Shown: piece by piece, positions 35,928-43,508 of the stretch
Layout of the letters: every line of letters starts with the position of its first letter
Numbering within the stretch: position 1 is the stretch's first letter
Made by a program: the position numbers and the translations under genes
Notes under the pieces: model-generated
Seen by the model: only the letters and a program-made list of their open reading frames with translations
Databases searched by the model: none
Told to the model about the DNA's origin: nothing
Assembly (NCBI RefSeq): GCF_012027325.1
Contig: NZ_SNUG01000004.1
Location: 101,338 to 165,337 of the forward strand
Reading direction: 5' to 3'
From: Thermococcus sp. M39
GTDB taxonomy: Archaea; Methanobacteriota_B; Thermococci; Thermococcales; Thermococcaceae
DNA: 64,000 nucleotides

Positions 35928-36119
35928 TTATTCAAGTATATACTCTGGGGTTGTCCTTTCTTCTGTTTCAAGTTTGTAGAGCTCTCTTTTTACTAGTTCT
36001 CTGATAGCTTCTCTTATAGCCTCACTCCTATTGGAATAAACTCCTCTCTTTACGAGGGTATCAATAGCATTAAGAAGACCCTGCGGGATCTGGACACTAA
36101 TTATTTTCATCTTTGTCAT
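35928..36119 (-). CDS. cdrS: CdrS-like ribbon-helix-helix regulator
   Basis: 63 residues, one RHH domain: ISVQIPQGLLNAIDTLV forms strand and first helix, and RGVYSNRSEAIREAIRELVKREL the rest. Short RHH proteins directly upstream of ftsZ are the conserved euryarchaeal CdrS family, which in haloarchaea controls division genes. That name rests on context and domain. Start ATG 36119 after GAGGCTC. A palindrome overlaps its probable promoter (36164-36177), suggesting autoregulation. Confidence 0.75.
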   Translation of the reverse strand: MTKMKIISVQIPQGLLNAIDTLVKRGVYSNRSEAIREAIRELVKRELYKLETEERTTPEYILE

Positions 36120-36163
36120 TGCTGAGCCTCCTAGTACATGAAGCCACTACTTTTCTCATTTGG

Positions 36164-36177
36164 TTTAACTAGTTAAA
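36164..36177. promoter_or_regulatory. Palindromic operator candidate at the cdrS promoter
   Basis: TTTAACTAGTTAAA is a perfect 14-bp palindrome 45 bases upstream of the cdrS start and overlapping the only TATA-like stretch there. RHH dimers bind such symmetric sites. Confidence 0.45.
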
Positions 36178-36334
36178 TATTTTTTGCTGCTATTTTAATA
36201 TCATGATAATATAATTTTCAAAAAATTTTTAGAAATGCAAAAACTATTTTAAAATTTTTTAGCATTGGGACATTTTTGGGTAAAGGAGAAAAGTTTAATA
36301 TTTTACATTTACACTGAAAAATTGGGGGGTTAGA

Positions 36335-36757
36335 TTGAGAGTAATAAAATGGGGCGATTACGAAATTGCAATTAGCAAAATTTCGCTCAATGATGTTTCA
36401 TGCATTTTTGAGGAGCTTGGGGAAAATATGCAGGTGACAAGCGCTGAATGTTGGGAGCAGGTTGCATTTGCTACCATCTTAGCACTGAAGTCATTTGAAC
36501 GAGGAACAAATAAAGCAAAGACAGTGAAAGGTGAAATACTCATTAGACTCGCGGGAACCTTGCAAATTGGTGAAGCCATAAAAAAGGTTGGCGCCAAAAG
36601 CGGAGAAAACTTCCTAGTGGCTTTTGGTAAGAATGCTCACAAAATACTTGAAGAATTCATCAAAAGGAATTCATTAAAAGAGGTTCCCCTCTCAGACTGT
36701 GACAGAGAAAAAATAAAAGCGCTCTTTGAAAAGGCAGCTATAGTTGAGGTTCTTTGA
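36335..36757 (+). CDS. KEOPS complex subunit Cgi121
   Basis: 140 residues from a TTG start with GGGGGGTT upstream. The ECWEQVAFATILALKSFERGTNKAKTVKGEILIRLAGTLQIGEAI region (residues about 39-85) carries the conserved Cgi121 core. It binds Bud32 and the tRNA CCA end in the complex that makes t6A37 of ANN-reading tRNAs. Monocistronic, divergent from cdrS, with an AT-rich promoter near 36295. Confidence 0.82.
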   Translation: MRVIKWGDYEIAISKISLNDVSCIFEELGENMQVTSAECWEQVAFATILALKSFERGTNKAKTVKGEILIRLAGTLQIGEAIKKVGAKSGENFLVAFGKNAHKILEEFIKRNSLKEVPLSDCDREKIKALFEKAAIVEVL

Positions 36758-36892
36758 GTTTTTCTTAAAATTTACCATAAAGTTTGAATTTTGTTGAATT
36801 TTGTTTTGCTAATGTATTAAAAAACGGAAGTTTCTTCTCGATAAGTTTATAAGAATATTAATTTACCCTCTAAATGCTACGGGGGGGTGATT

Positions 36893-38068
36893 ATGCGTTA
36901 TAAGAGACACAGATATTTCATAGCAGAACGTATAAGTTTGATTCAGCGTTCAAAGATTAGAGAGCTCTTTGAAAAAGCAAGAAAGATGGAAAACGTCATT
37001 TCTCTCGGCATTGGTGAGCCAGACTTTGACACTCCGCAAAACATAAAGGACGCAGCAAAAAAAGCTTTAGATGAAGGATGGACTCACTACACTCCAAACG
37101 CTGGAATTCCGGAGCTTAGGGAGGCTATAAGCGAATATTACAAGGAGAGATACAACTTGGATGTTCCAGCTGATAGCATCATCGTAACCGCCGGTGCTTA
37201 TGAAGCCACATATTTGGCATTCGAGACGCTCTTAGAAAAAGGAGATGAAGTAATAATTCCTGACCCCGCTTTTGTCTGTTATGCTGAAGATGCCAAGCTT
37301 GCTGAGGCAGGAATAATAAGGTTGCCCCTGAAGGAAGAAAACGGCTTCCAGCCAGATCCAGATGAGCTTTTAGAGCTTATAACAAAGAGAACAAGGATGA
37401 TTGTGATTAACTACCCCAACAATCCAACTGGGGCTACAATAGATGAAGAGACTGCAAAAGCTATTGCAGATATTGCTGAAGATTACAATCTTTATATCCT
37501 CAGCGATGAACCTTACGAGCACTTCCTTTATGATGGTGCAAAGCACTATCCAATGCTTAAATATGCTCCAGACAACACGATTTTAGCAAACAGCTTCTCT
37601 AAGACATTCGCTATGACTGGCTGGCGTTTGGGCTTTGCAATCGCACCAAAAGACATTATCAGGGATATGATAAAGCTCCACGCTTATGTTATTGGAAACG
37701 TCGCATCATTTGTTCAAGTTGCAGGAATTGAAGCTTTAAGAAGTCCGAAGAGCTGGGAAGCTGTCGAAAAGATGAGACAAGAATATGCCGAGAGGAGGAA
37801 AATTGTTCTTAATGCAATTAAAGAAATGCCTTATATTTCTGCATTCGAGCCTAAGGGCGCATTTTACATCTTCGCCAACATAAAAGAGACTGGAATGACA
37901 AGTGAGAAGTTCAGCGAATGGCTCTTAGAGAAGGCAAAGGTTGTTGTAATTCCAGGGACAGCATTTGGAAAGAACGGAGAGGGATATGTAAGGATAAGTT
38001 ATGCAACAAAGAAAGAAAAGCTCATTGAGGCTATGGAAAGGATAAAGAAAGCTTTAGAAGAGATTTGA
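36893..38068 (+). CDS. PLP-dependent class I aminotransferase (aspartate/aromatic type)
   Basis: 391 residues. PLP lysine in ANSFSKTFAMTGWRLGF (around residue 240). Other marks: SLGIGEPDFDTP, VTAGAYEATYLAF, NYPNNPTGATI, SDEPYEHFLYDG and a C-terminal arginine in GYVRISYAT. Subfamily I-gamma as in other thermophilic AspATs. Start ATG 36893 is preceded by GGGGGGGTGATT; the GTG at 36887 is part of the SD. TATA-like AAGTTTATAAG near 36843. Confidence 0.9.
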   Translation: MRYKRHRYFIAERISLIQRSKIRELFEKARKMENVISLGIGEPDFDTPQNIKDAAKKALDEGWTHYTPNAGIPELREAISEYYKERYNLDVPADSIIVTAGAYEATYLAFETLLEKGDEVIIPDPAFVCYAEDAKLAEAGIIRLPLKEENGFQPDPDELLELITKRTRMIVINYPNNPTGATIDEETAKAIADIAEDYNLYILSDEPYEHFLYDGAKHYPMLKYAPDNTILANSFSKTFAMTGWRLGFAIAPKDIIRDMIKLHAYVIGNVASFVQVAGIEALRSPKSWEAVEKMRQEYAERRKIVLNAIKEMPYISAFEPKGAFYIFANIKETGMTSEKFSEWLLEKAKVVVIPGTAFGKNGEGYVRISYATKKEKLIEAMERIKKALEEI

Positions 38069-38107
38069 GTTTTGTTTTCCTTTTCACTATCTTTAGGAGG
38101 AAGCCTG

Positions 38108-38371
38108 ATGAAGGAAGTACTCTATGTCTTTGTTGCAATATTCCTTGCTGAGCTTGGTGATAAAACACAGCTGGCTACAATTGCCTTTGCTTCAAAATAT
38201 GGATGGGCTAAAGCTTTTGTTGGTGCTATTTTAGGTCTTGCCTTGGTGAATCTGATAGGGGCTATAATTGGAGAGAAGATTGGAGAAGCTCTACCCGTGG
38301 AGTTAATTCACAAAGGGGCTGGAATACTATTTATCATCTTTGGGTTGCTGATGTTCTTTGGAAAAATCTAA
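38108..38371 (+). CDS. UPF0016/Gdt1-family half-size cation transporter
   Basis: 87 residues with three predicted membrane helices and one copy of the signature ELGDKTQL (residues about 15-22). Usual members have two such repeats in about 200 residues; this single-repeat form must work as a dimer. Relatives transport manganese or calcium out of the cytoplasm. ATG 38108 follows GGAGG; an upstream frame from 38072 has no SD. Sits 39 bases after the aminotransferase gene and 12 before an MFS gene. Confidence 0.78.
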   Translation: MKEVLYVFVAIFLAELGDKTQLATIAFASKYGWAKAFVGAILGLALVNLIGAIIGEKIGEALPVELIHKGAGILFIIFGLLMFFGKI

Positions 38372-38383
38372 TGAGGTGAGAAA

Positions 38384-39577
38384 ATGAAGCACTGGAGATC
38401 TGTAATCCTTAACACGATTGTCATGACTGCTGGATTTGGAACGCTCACCATGATGAGTGTCGCTAAGCCAGATGTGATTGCTCATTTTGGAATTAGCAGT
38501 GATGCTTTCGATTTGCAGCACATAGCTTACGTCTTTGGTCTTTTTGTTGCGTTCCTCTTAGGGCACACAAAGATTTATGAAGGGAGCTTTAAGAGGAGTG
38601 TTGCAATAGCTCTAAGCTGGGCTGCAATTCCACAGCTGTTGATTCCCTATGCTCCAAATTGGTATGTTGCAGTTTTCTTAAGGTTCATCCAAGGTTTCGT
38701 GGTTACACTTGTTCCGCTCTTCAGCACTCAGATAGCAAGATATTTTGTTGCCGAAAGACCTTTCGCAAAGGGTATAATTCTCTCTGGAATCTTCTGGGGC
38801 GGAGTTTTCGGCTCAATGAGCGCCAAGTATTTAATCCATGCATTTGGATGGAAGGGTAGCTTTTTAGTTACAGTTCTAATAATGTATGCTGTTCTGCTGA
38901 TATGGTGGCTCTTTACAGAGGACTTTGAGATAACCCACGAGAAAGGAGAAGCAAAGATAAATGTCTGGAAGCTCAAGTTCACATGGGTTTTAGGATTCAC
39001 ATTTTTCCCAGCTCTATGGGTGATCTTCACAATCGTTGGATTCTCAGCCTCAATCGCCTACGACATGGGATGGACAAAGACTCATGTAGCAACGCTAAGC
39101 ACAAATTTAAACATCGCAAAGGCAATCTGGTCAATTGTCTTTGGATACATAGGATATCTGCTTTCAAGAAAGAACCCAACTTCAAGAGGACTCTTTAAGG
39201 CTATTGTTCAAGTTATGATAATCTCCTATGCCTTATCGTTCGTGGGATTGATTATTTATGCAAAGGCAATGCTTAGCGGAAACTACACCCTCGCTTTGGC
39301 AGCAGTTTGGCTTGTAGGAACGATTCAAGGAACTGGTCCAGCATTCTGGACATCAGCACCAGCAACATACCCAAAGAGCATCTATCCAAAGGCTTCGTTC
39401 GCATTGGGACTTATCTCAAACACAGCAAACATAGTAGCCCCATCGATTACAGAGTTGTTGGCAAAGCAGAGCGTCGGATTAGCCTTTGGTGAACTAGCAT
39501 TCATGCCCTTGCTTGGTATCTTAACATTGATTGCAGTCTCAAAGATGAAGATGCCAGTGGAGGAATTTGGAGAATGA
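38384..39577 (+). CDS. MFS transporter
   Basis: 397 residues, about 12 predicted membrane helices. Loop 2-3 carries GHTKIYEGSFKR in the position of the MFS A-motif, and the central loop is charged (EDFEITHEKGEAKINVWKLK). Substrate unknown. GAGGTGAGAAA precedes the ATG. It overlaps the next small membrane gene by 4 bases, so the two are probably made together. Not related in an obvious way to the broken MFS genes at 57850 and 62504. Confidence 0.82.
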   Translation: MKHWRSVILNTIVMTAGFGTLTMMSVAKPDVIAHFGISSDAFDLQHIAYVFGLFVAFLLGHTKIYEGSFKRSVAIALSWAAIPQLLIPYAPNWYVAVFLRFIQGFVVTLVPLFSTQIARYFVAERPFAKGIILSGIFWGGVFGSMSAKYLIHAFGWKGSFLVTVLIMYAVLLIWWLFTEDFEITHEKGEAKINVWKLKFTWVLGFTFFPALWVIFTIVGFSASIAYDMGWTKTHVATLSTNLNIAKAIWSIVFGYIGYLLSRKNPTSRGLFKAIVQVMIISYALSFVGLIIYAKAMLSGNYTLALAAVWLVGTIQGTGPAFWTSAPATYPKSIYPKASFALGLISNTANIVAPSITELLAKQSVGLAFGELAFMPLLGILTLIAVSKMKMPVEEFGE

Positions 39578-39900
39578 AGCCAAAGCCAATCCTCATTCTT
39601 TTCTTTCTTTTGATGAGTATGTATTTTTATGGATTGGGTTTGCTCAGCATTGCTGACAGATTTACCTTTCTAGGATTTTGGGGCATTGGCTCGATTCATC
39701 TTCTAATTGGTTTTGGAATTTTCCTTGGAAAAGAGAGTGCAATAAGTGTTGCAACCTATATAACTCTGCTTGATTTTCTCTTCGGCTTGCTGTGGGCAAT
39801 AATAGGATTAACGATTTCATCGTTCATACTTGCCATACTTTCTGCATTAGCCCTCTTTTTGTTATTGGACGAAGATGTTCGTATAGCCTTAAAGGCTTGA
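39574..39900 (+). CDS. Small four-helix membrane protein of unknown function
   Basis: 108 residues, four hydrophobic helices (ILILFFLLMSMYFYGLGLL; IGSIHLLIGFGIFLG; VATYITLLDFLFGLLWAIIGL; SFILAILSALALFLLL). No family recognised. Its ATG overlaps the stop of the MFS gene (ATGA), implying translational coupling and perhaps an accessory role to that transporter. Confidence 0.65.
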   Translation: MKPKPILILFFLLMSMYFYGLGLLSIADRFTFLGFWGIGSIHLLIGFGIFLGKESAISVATYITLLDFLFGLLWAIIGLTISSFILAILSALALFLLLDEDVRIALKA

Positions 39901-39969
39901 CATTTGTTCAAACTTATAGCCAAAAATTCTATTTAGATGTTAATCTTACATCAGTTGATGGTGGCAATC

Positions 39970-41301
39970 ATGAAGAAGGAGGAGATAATTTTTCGATATT
40001 CAAAAGTGTTCCCAAAAGCTGCTCGTGTAACTTATGCTCCGATTGTTGGTGTTAAAGCCAAAAATGCTAAAGTTTGGGACATTGAGGGGAGAGAATACAT
40101 AGATTTCCTCTCCGACGCCGCTGTTCAAAATGTTGGACATAATAATGAGAGAGTTGTGAAAGCGATAAAGGAACAAGCAGATAAGTTGATACACTTCACC
40201 TTTATCTATGGCTTCTCAGTTGAACCTCTTCTATTGGCTGAAAAGCTTGTTGAAATTTCACCAATAGAGAATCCCAAAGTGGTTTTGGGCTTGAGTGGGA
40301 GCGATGCGAATGATGGAGCAATTAAGTTCGCAAGAGCATATACAAAGAGAAGAACAATCTTAAGTTATTCGGGGAGTTATTACGGAGCGACATATGGGGC
40401 GATGAGTATAACGGGACTTGATTTTGAGACTAGAGCTTTGGTTGGAGAGTTGAGCGATGTACACTACATTCCCTTCCCAGACTGTTATAGATGTCCATTT
40501 GGGCAAGAAAAGGGGAAATGCCACTTTGAATGCATATCTTACCTTGAATACAAATTTGAGAGAGAGGTTTATGCAGACGGTGTTGCCACCCTATTTGCTG
40601 AACCTATCCAGGGAGACGCTGGGATGATAGTTCCTCCAGATGATTACTTCAAAAAGCTGAAGAAAATCCTTGATGAGCATGGGATTCTCTTAGTTGTTGA
40701 CGAGGTTCAAAGCGGATTAGGAAGGACGGGAAAATGGTTCGCAATTGAGCATTTTGGAGTTGTGCCGGATATAATAACGCTCGCGAAGCCTTTAGGCGGA
40801 GGATTGCCAATAAGTGCTATCGTCGGAAGAGAAGAGATTATGGAGTCTCTACCGGCTTTGGGACATACATTTACGCTTAGTGGAAATCCAGTGACAAGCA
40901 GAGCGGCTTTGGCAGTTATTGAGGAAATTGAGGAGAAGAATTTGCTTAAAAGAGCTGAGGAGCTTGGAGAATACACCATGAAGAGGCTCAAGAAAATGCA
41001 GAAAGAGCATGAGCTTATCGGAGATGTTAGAGGAAAGGGCTTGATGATCGGCGTGGATTTGGTGAAGGACAGAGAAACAAAGGAAAGAGCTTTCGATGAG
41101 GCTAAGAAAGTTGTTTGGAGGGCTTATGAGCTTGGCTTGATCTTGGCATTTCTCCATGGAAATGTCCTCAGAATCCAGCCGCCTTTGACGATAGAGAAGG
41201 AGCTTTTGGGTGAGGGCCTGGATAGATTGGAGCAAGCAATTGCAGATGTTGAAGAGGGAAAAGTTGACGACAAAGTTTTGCAGATAGTGCAAGGATGGTG
41301 A
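39970..41301 (+). CDS. Class III PLP aminotransferase / amino-acid racemase-like enzyme
   Basis: 443 residues. PLP lysine in [18 protein letters not shown], with [19 protein letters not shown] just before and [16 protein letters not shown] earlier; all fold-type I class III marks are present. A four-cysteine patch ([18 protein letters not shown], around residue 170) may bind a metal or form disulfides and is typical of Thermococcales members. Several such archaeal proteins are amino-acid racemases rather than transaminases, so either activity is possible. ATG 39970 follows GGTGGCAATC; upstream in-frame ATGs at 39937 and 39958 are weaker. Confidence 0.8.
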   Translation: MKKEEIIFRYSKVFPKAARVTYAPIVGVKAKNAKVWDIEGREYIDFLSDAAVQNVGHNNERVVKAIKEQADKLIHFTFIYGFSVEPLLLAEKLVEISPIENPKVVLGLSGSDANDGAIKFARAYTKRRTILSYSGSYYGATYGAMSITGLDFETRALVGELSDVHYIPFPDCYRCPFGQEKGKCHFECISYLEYKFEREVYADGVATLFAEPIQGDAGMIVPPDDYFKKLKKILDEHGILLVVDEVQSGLGRTGKWFAIEHFGVVPDIITLAKPLGGGLPISAIVGREEIMESLPALGHTFTLSGNPVTSRAALAVIEEIEEKNLLKRAEELGEYTMKRLKKMQKEHELIGDVRGKGLMIGVDLVKDRETKERAFDEAKKVVWRAYELGLILAFLHGNVLRIQPPLTIEKELLGEGLDRLEQAIADVEEGKVDDKVLQIVQGW

Positions 41302-41549
41302 GACTAAAGACATGTGGACTTTGATTAGAGTAGGGCCAATTAGAGAGTAATTTGGACAAAAATCCTACATATTGTCTTTTCTTTCCCTTGTTTTGTGACA
41401 ATCTTTTTGTTCAACATTTGTCATCTTGGCAAACCACATATAGGAAGGTATATCTACCTTGACTTCCTAGATTAACACAACGAATAAGATGCTCTATTCT
41501 TGTAATCAACTGTTGCTTAAAATAGCAAAATTTTGGGAGGTGCGATACC

Positions 41550-41846
41550 ATGAAAATTGTTACAGGAATTGCGAGCACAACTCATGTCAATAGAGATGGA
41601 AATAAAATGACTGAATCTGCTTTGCTTTCTGTAGCTGAGCAAATCAATGATCATTATATCCCATTAGATATTGGACATCGAGGATTGCATATGGGAGTGG
41701 TATTGTGTGCTAAAGTCAAGGAACTAGAAGATGGTGAGTGGGGATTGTATGTTGTTGTTGGAATCTTTGAATCTGAGGATGAAAAAGAGAGACATAAATA
41801 TGGGTCTCCTAACACTGTCTACAAGCAATATTTAAATTTGATCTAA
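41550..41846 (+). CDS. Short protein, probably an N-terminal fragment of a phage-type protein
   Basis: 98 residues with a good SD (GGGAGGTG) and ATG. The beginning (KIVTGIASTTHVNRDGNKMTESAL; QINDHYIPLDIGHRG; KELEDGEWGLYVVV) recalls the N-terminus of larger phage-associated or prohead-protease-like hypothetical proteins, but it stops early. Downstream, an ATG at 41878 opens 20 more codons (KTLQIRLVPSRELKNVIEE), perhaps a remnant of the lost C-terminus. Family naming is tentative. Lies in an AT-rich, gene-poor patch beside two tRNA genes. Confidence 0.45.
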   Translation: MKIVTGIASTTHVNRDGNKMTESALLSVAEQINDHYIPLDIGHRGLHMGVVLCAKVKELEDGEWGLYVVVGIFESEDEKERHKYGSPNTVYKQYLNLI

Positions 41847-41993
41847 ATCACTGAAAGGCTCAGGAAAAACGCTTAAGATGAAAACATTACAGATTAGATT
41901 AGTGCCGTCAAGAGAGTTAAAGAATGTTATCGAGGAGTAATCTTGTAGATTTCCCTTTCTATCTCTCTAAGGTGTTTAGGAATTTATTCCTAA

Positions 41994-42311
41994 TTAACTT
42001 CTTCTCTTCCTAATTTTTCGGTTAAATCTTGGTAACTCACCGTATTTTTTAAGATAATCATCTAAAAGAGCTTTTTGCCTCTTTTCAGCTTCATCTATGT
42101 TTTCTGTTACTTCATAACTAAAATATGACGCTCCTATTATTGGGTCAGAACCAGATGGCAGATGTGTTAAAAGTGCATCCCTGATGTTCCCCACTCCTAT
42201 GTACAAAACATCTCCCTCTCTGCTTACAAGTTCGTAGACTCCATAAAGATTTACGGCCTTCTCGAATATGCCTTCTTCAGTAAATTTAAACAAGTCTTTT
42301 CCAATTGTCAT
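41994..42311 (-). CDS. GIY-YIG-like domain protein
   Basis: 105 residues. The core YGVYELVSREGDVLYIGVGN (about residues 22-41) followed by RDALLTHLP looks like the beginning of a GIY-YIG nuclease or nuclease-like fold. The usual catalytic Arg and Glu are not clearly placed, so it may be structural. Start ATG 42311 after GGTGGTA. A TATA-like TTATATAAG occurs about 45 bases upstream. Confidence 0.6.
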   Translation of the reverse strand: MTIGKDLFKFTEEGIFEKAVNLYGVYELVSREGDVLYIGVGNIRDALLTHLPSGSDPIIGASYFSYEVTENIDEAEKRQKALLDDYLKKYGELPRFNRKIRKRRS

Positions 42312-42595
42312 TACCACCACTCCAAGATCCTGTGTGCTTTATTACTCCCTTATCTTATATAACACTATCGTGGAATTTGTAAGAGGAATTTGGGAGGCTA
42401 AAAATTAAAGATTAAATGCTTATTTTTGGATCTTTGGTTAGATTTTCTCTTAAAATTGTTCCTCTTTTAATTTGTGCTTTGTTGTTTGTGTGCTAGTGAC
42501 TAAAACGGGGGTTTTCTGATTATTGAAGTTGGAATTCCACAAAAAGTATCCCTAGGAACTAAAGTGACTTTGATTAAACTTTTTAGAAAAGTTTG

Positions 42596-42673
42596 TGGTG
42601 CGGTGGCCGGGATTTGAACCCGGGTCGCCGGCTTGGAAGGCCGGCGTCCTAGACCAGGCTAGACTACCACCGC
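42596..42673 (-). tRNA. tRNA-Gly (anticodon TCC)
   Basis: Minus-strand cloverleaf: acceptor GCGGTGG/CCACCGC, anticodon stem CCGGC/GCCGG enclosing loop CTTCCAA (anticodon TCC, reads GGA), and T-stem CCGGG-TTCAAAT-CCCGG. The CCA end is encoded (42596-42598). No intron. Lies 8 bases downstream of tRNA-Phe and shares its promoter. Confidence 0.95.
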
Positions 42674-42681
42674 ACAAAAAG

Positions 42682-42758
42682 TGGTGGGGCGAGGGGGATT
42701 TGAACCCCCGACACCCGGATCTTCAGTCCGGCGCTCTCCCAGGCTGAGCTACCGCCCC
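42682..42758 (-). tRNA. tRNA-Phe (anticodon GAA)
   Basis: Minus-strand cloverleaf: acceptor GGGGCGG/TCGCCCC, D-arm TAGCTCAGCCTGGGAGAGC, anticodon loop CTGAAGA within stem CCGGA/TCCGG (anticodon GAA), and T-arm GGGGG-TTCAAAT-CCCCC. Encoded CCA at 42682-42684. No intron. Confidence 0.95.
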
Positions 42759-42785
42759 ACCGTCCAAAGAATAAAGGAAAGATTC

Positions 42786-42798
42786 TGGCTTATAAACC
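42786..42798 (-). promoter_or_regulatory. Promoter of the tRNA-Phe/tRNA-Gly unit
   Basis: GGTTTATAAGCC on the minus strand lies about 30-35 bases upstream of the tRNA-Phe 5' end, the usual TATA distance. Confidence 0.6.
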
Positions 42799-42853
42799 TT
42801 GCGGTTTAGGAGAATGAACACTTAAGTTCACTGATGATTACCACTGGGTGCGA

Positions 42854-42866
42854 AAAGTTTATAAAG
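42854..42866 (+). promoter_or_regulatory. BRE/TATA of the hsp20 gene
   Basis: AAAAGTTTATAAA lies just upstream of the Phr operator; transcription should begin inside that operator. Confidence 0.6.
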
Positions 42867-42875
42867 ATCGAATAT

Positions 42876-42898
42876 TTTAGTAACTATTGGTAACCAAA
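42876..42898 (+). promoter_or_regulatory. Phr heat-shock repressor operator
   Basis: The 23-bp sequence matches the published Phr consensus TTTA-N3-AC-N5-GT-N-A-N2-AAA at every defined base (TTTA GTA AC TATTG GT A A CC AAA). It covers the predicted transcription start of hsp20, so a bound repressor would block polymerase recruitment until heat shock. Confidence 0.8.
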
Positions 42899-42919
42899 AA
42901 TATAATGGGGGTGAGAGGG

Positions 42920-43423
42920 ATGGTGAGGAGAGTGAGAAGGTGGGACATCTGGGATCCGTTTGACATAATGAGAGAGATTCAGGAAGAGATTGACAGCATT
43001 TTCAACGAGTTCTTCAGAGGTCCAAGACTATGGAGTTACAGAAGGTGGGGCGAGCCAGAGTACTTTGAGGAGAGAATCGAAGGAGTCTGGAGAGAGCCAT
43101 TCGTTGACATCTTTGACAATGGTGACGAGTTCATAATCACTGCTGAGCTCCCAGGTGTGAGAAAGGAGGACATCAAGGTTAGAGTAACTGATGATACTGT
43201 TTACATTGAAGCTCAAGTGAGAAGAGAGAAGGAGCTCGAGAGAGAGGGTGCAATTAGAATCGAGCGCTATTACAGCGGCTACAGGAGAGTCATCAGACTC
43301 CCAGAGGAGGTTATCCCAGAGAAGGCAAAGGCAAAGTACAACAACGGTGTCCTTGAGATCAGGATTCCAAAGAAGCACCCAATAAAGAAAGAAGGAGAAG
43401 GATTTGAGGTTAAGGTAGAGTGA
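42920..43423 (+). CDS. Small heat-shock protein Hsp20
   Basis: 167 residues. An N-terminal arm (RRVRRWDIWDPFDIMREIQEEI) leads to the alpha-crystallin domain: FVDIFDNGDEFIITAELPGVRKEDIKV begins it and AKYNNGVLEIRIPKK closes it, with the C-terminal IxI-type anchor region after. ATP-independent chaperone that holds unfolded proteins. Start ATG 42920 set by GGGGGTGAGAGGG; an upstream ATG in frame would start inside the operator and is rejected. The CDC48 ATPase gene follows after 85 bases. Confidence 0.95.
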   Translation: MVRRVRRWDIWDPFDIMREIQEEIDSIFNEFFRGPRLWSYRRWGEPEYFEERIEGVWREPFVDIFDNGDEFIITAELPGVRKEDIKVRVTDDTVYIEAQVRREKELEREGAIRIERYYSGYRRVIRLPEEVIPEKAKAKYNNGVLEIRIPKKHPIKKEGEGFEVKVE

Positions 43424-43508
43424 AGAACTTTCATTATTTCACTTTCTTTTTAGTTTTTAATTACGATCATCTACTCATTGAAGAAAAAAGAATTTGAGGT
43501 GATGTGAG

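Noticed and set aside
41454..41469. Inverted repeat AAGGTA-TATC-TACCTT as an attachment site
   Set aside because: Short, single occurrence and not paired with any copy near the tRNA genes.
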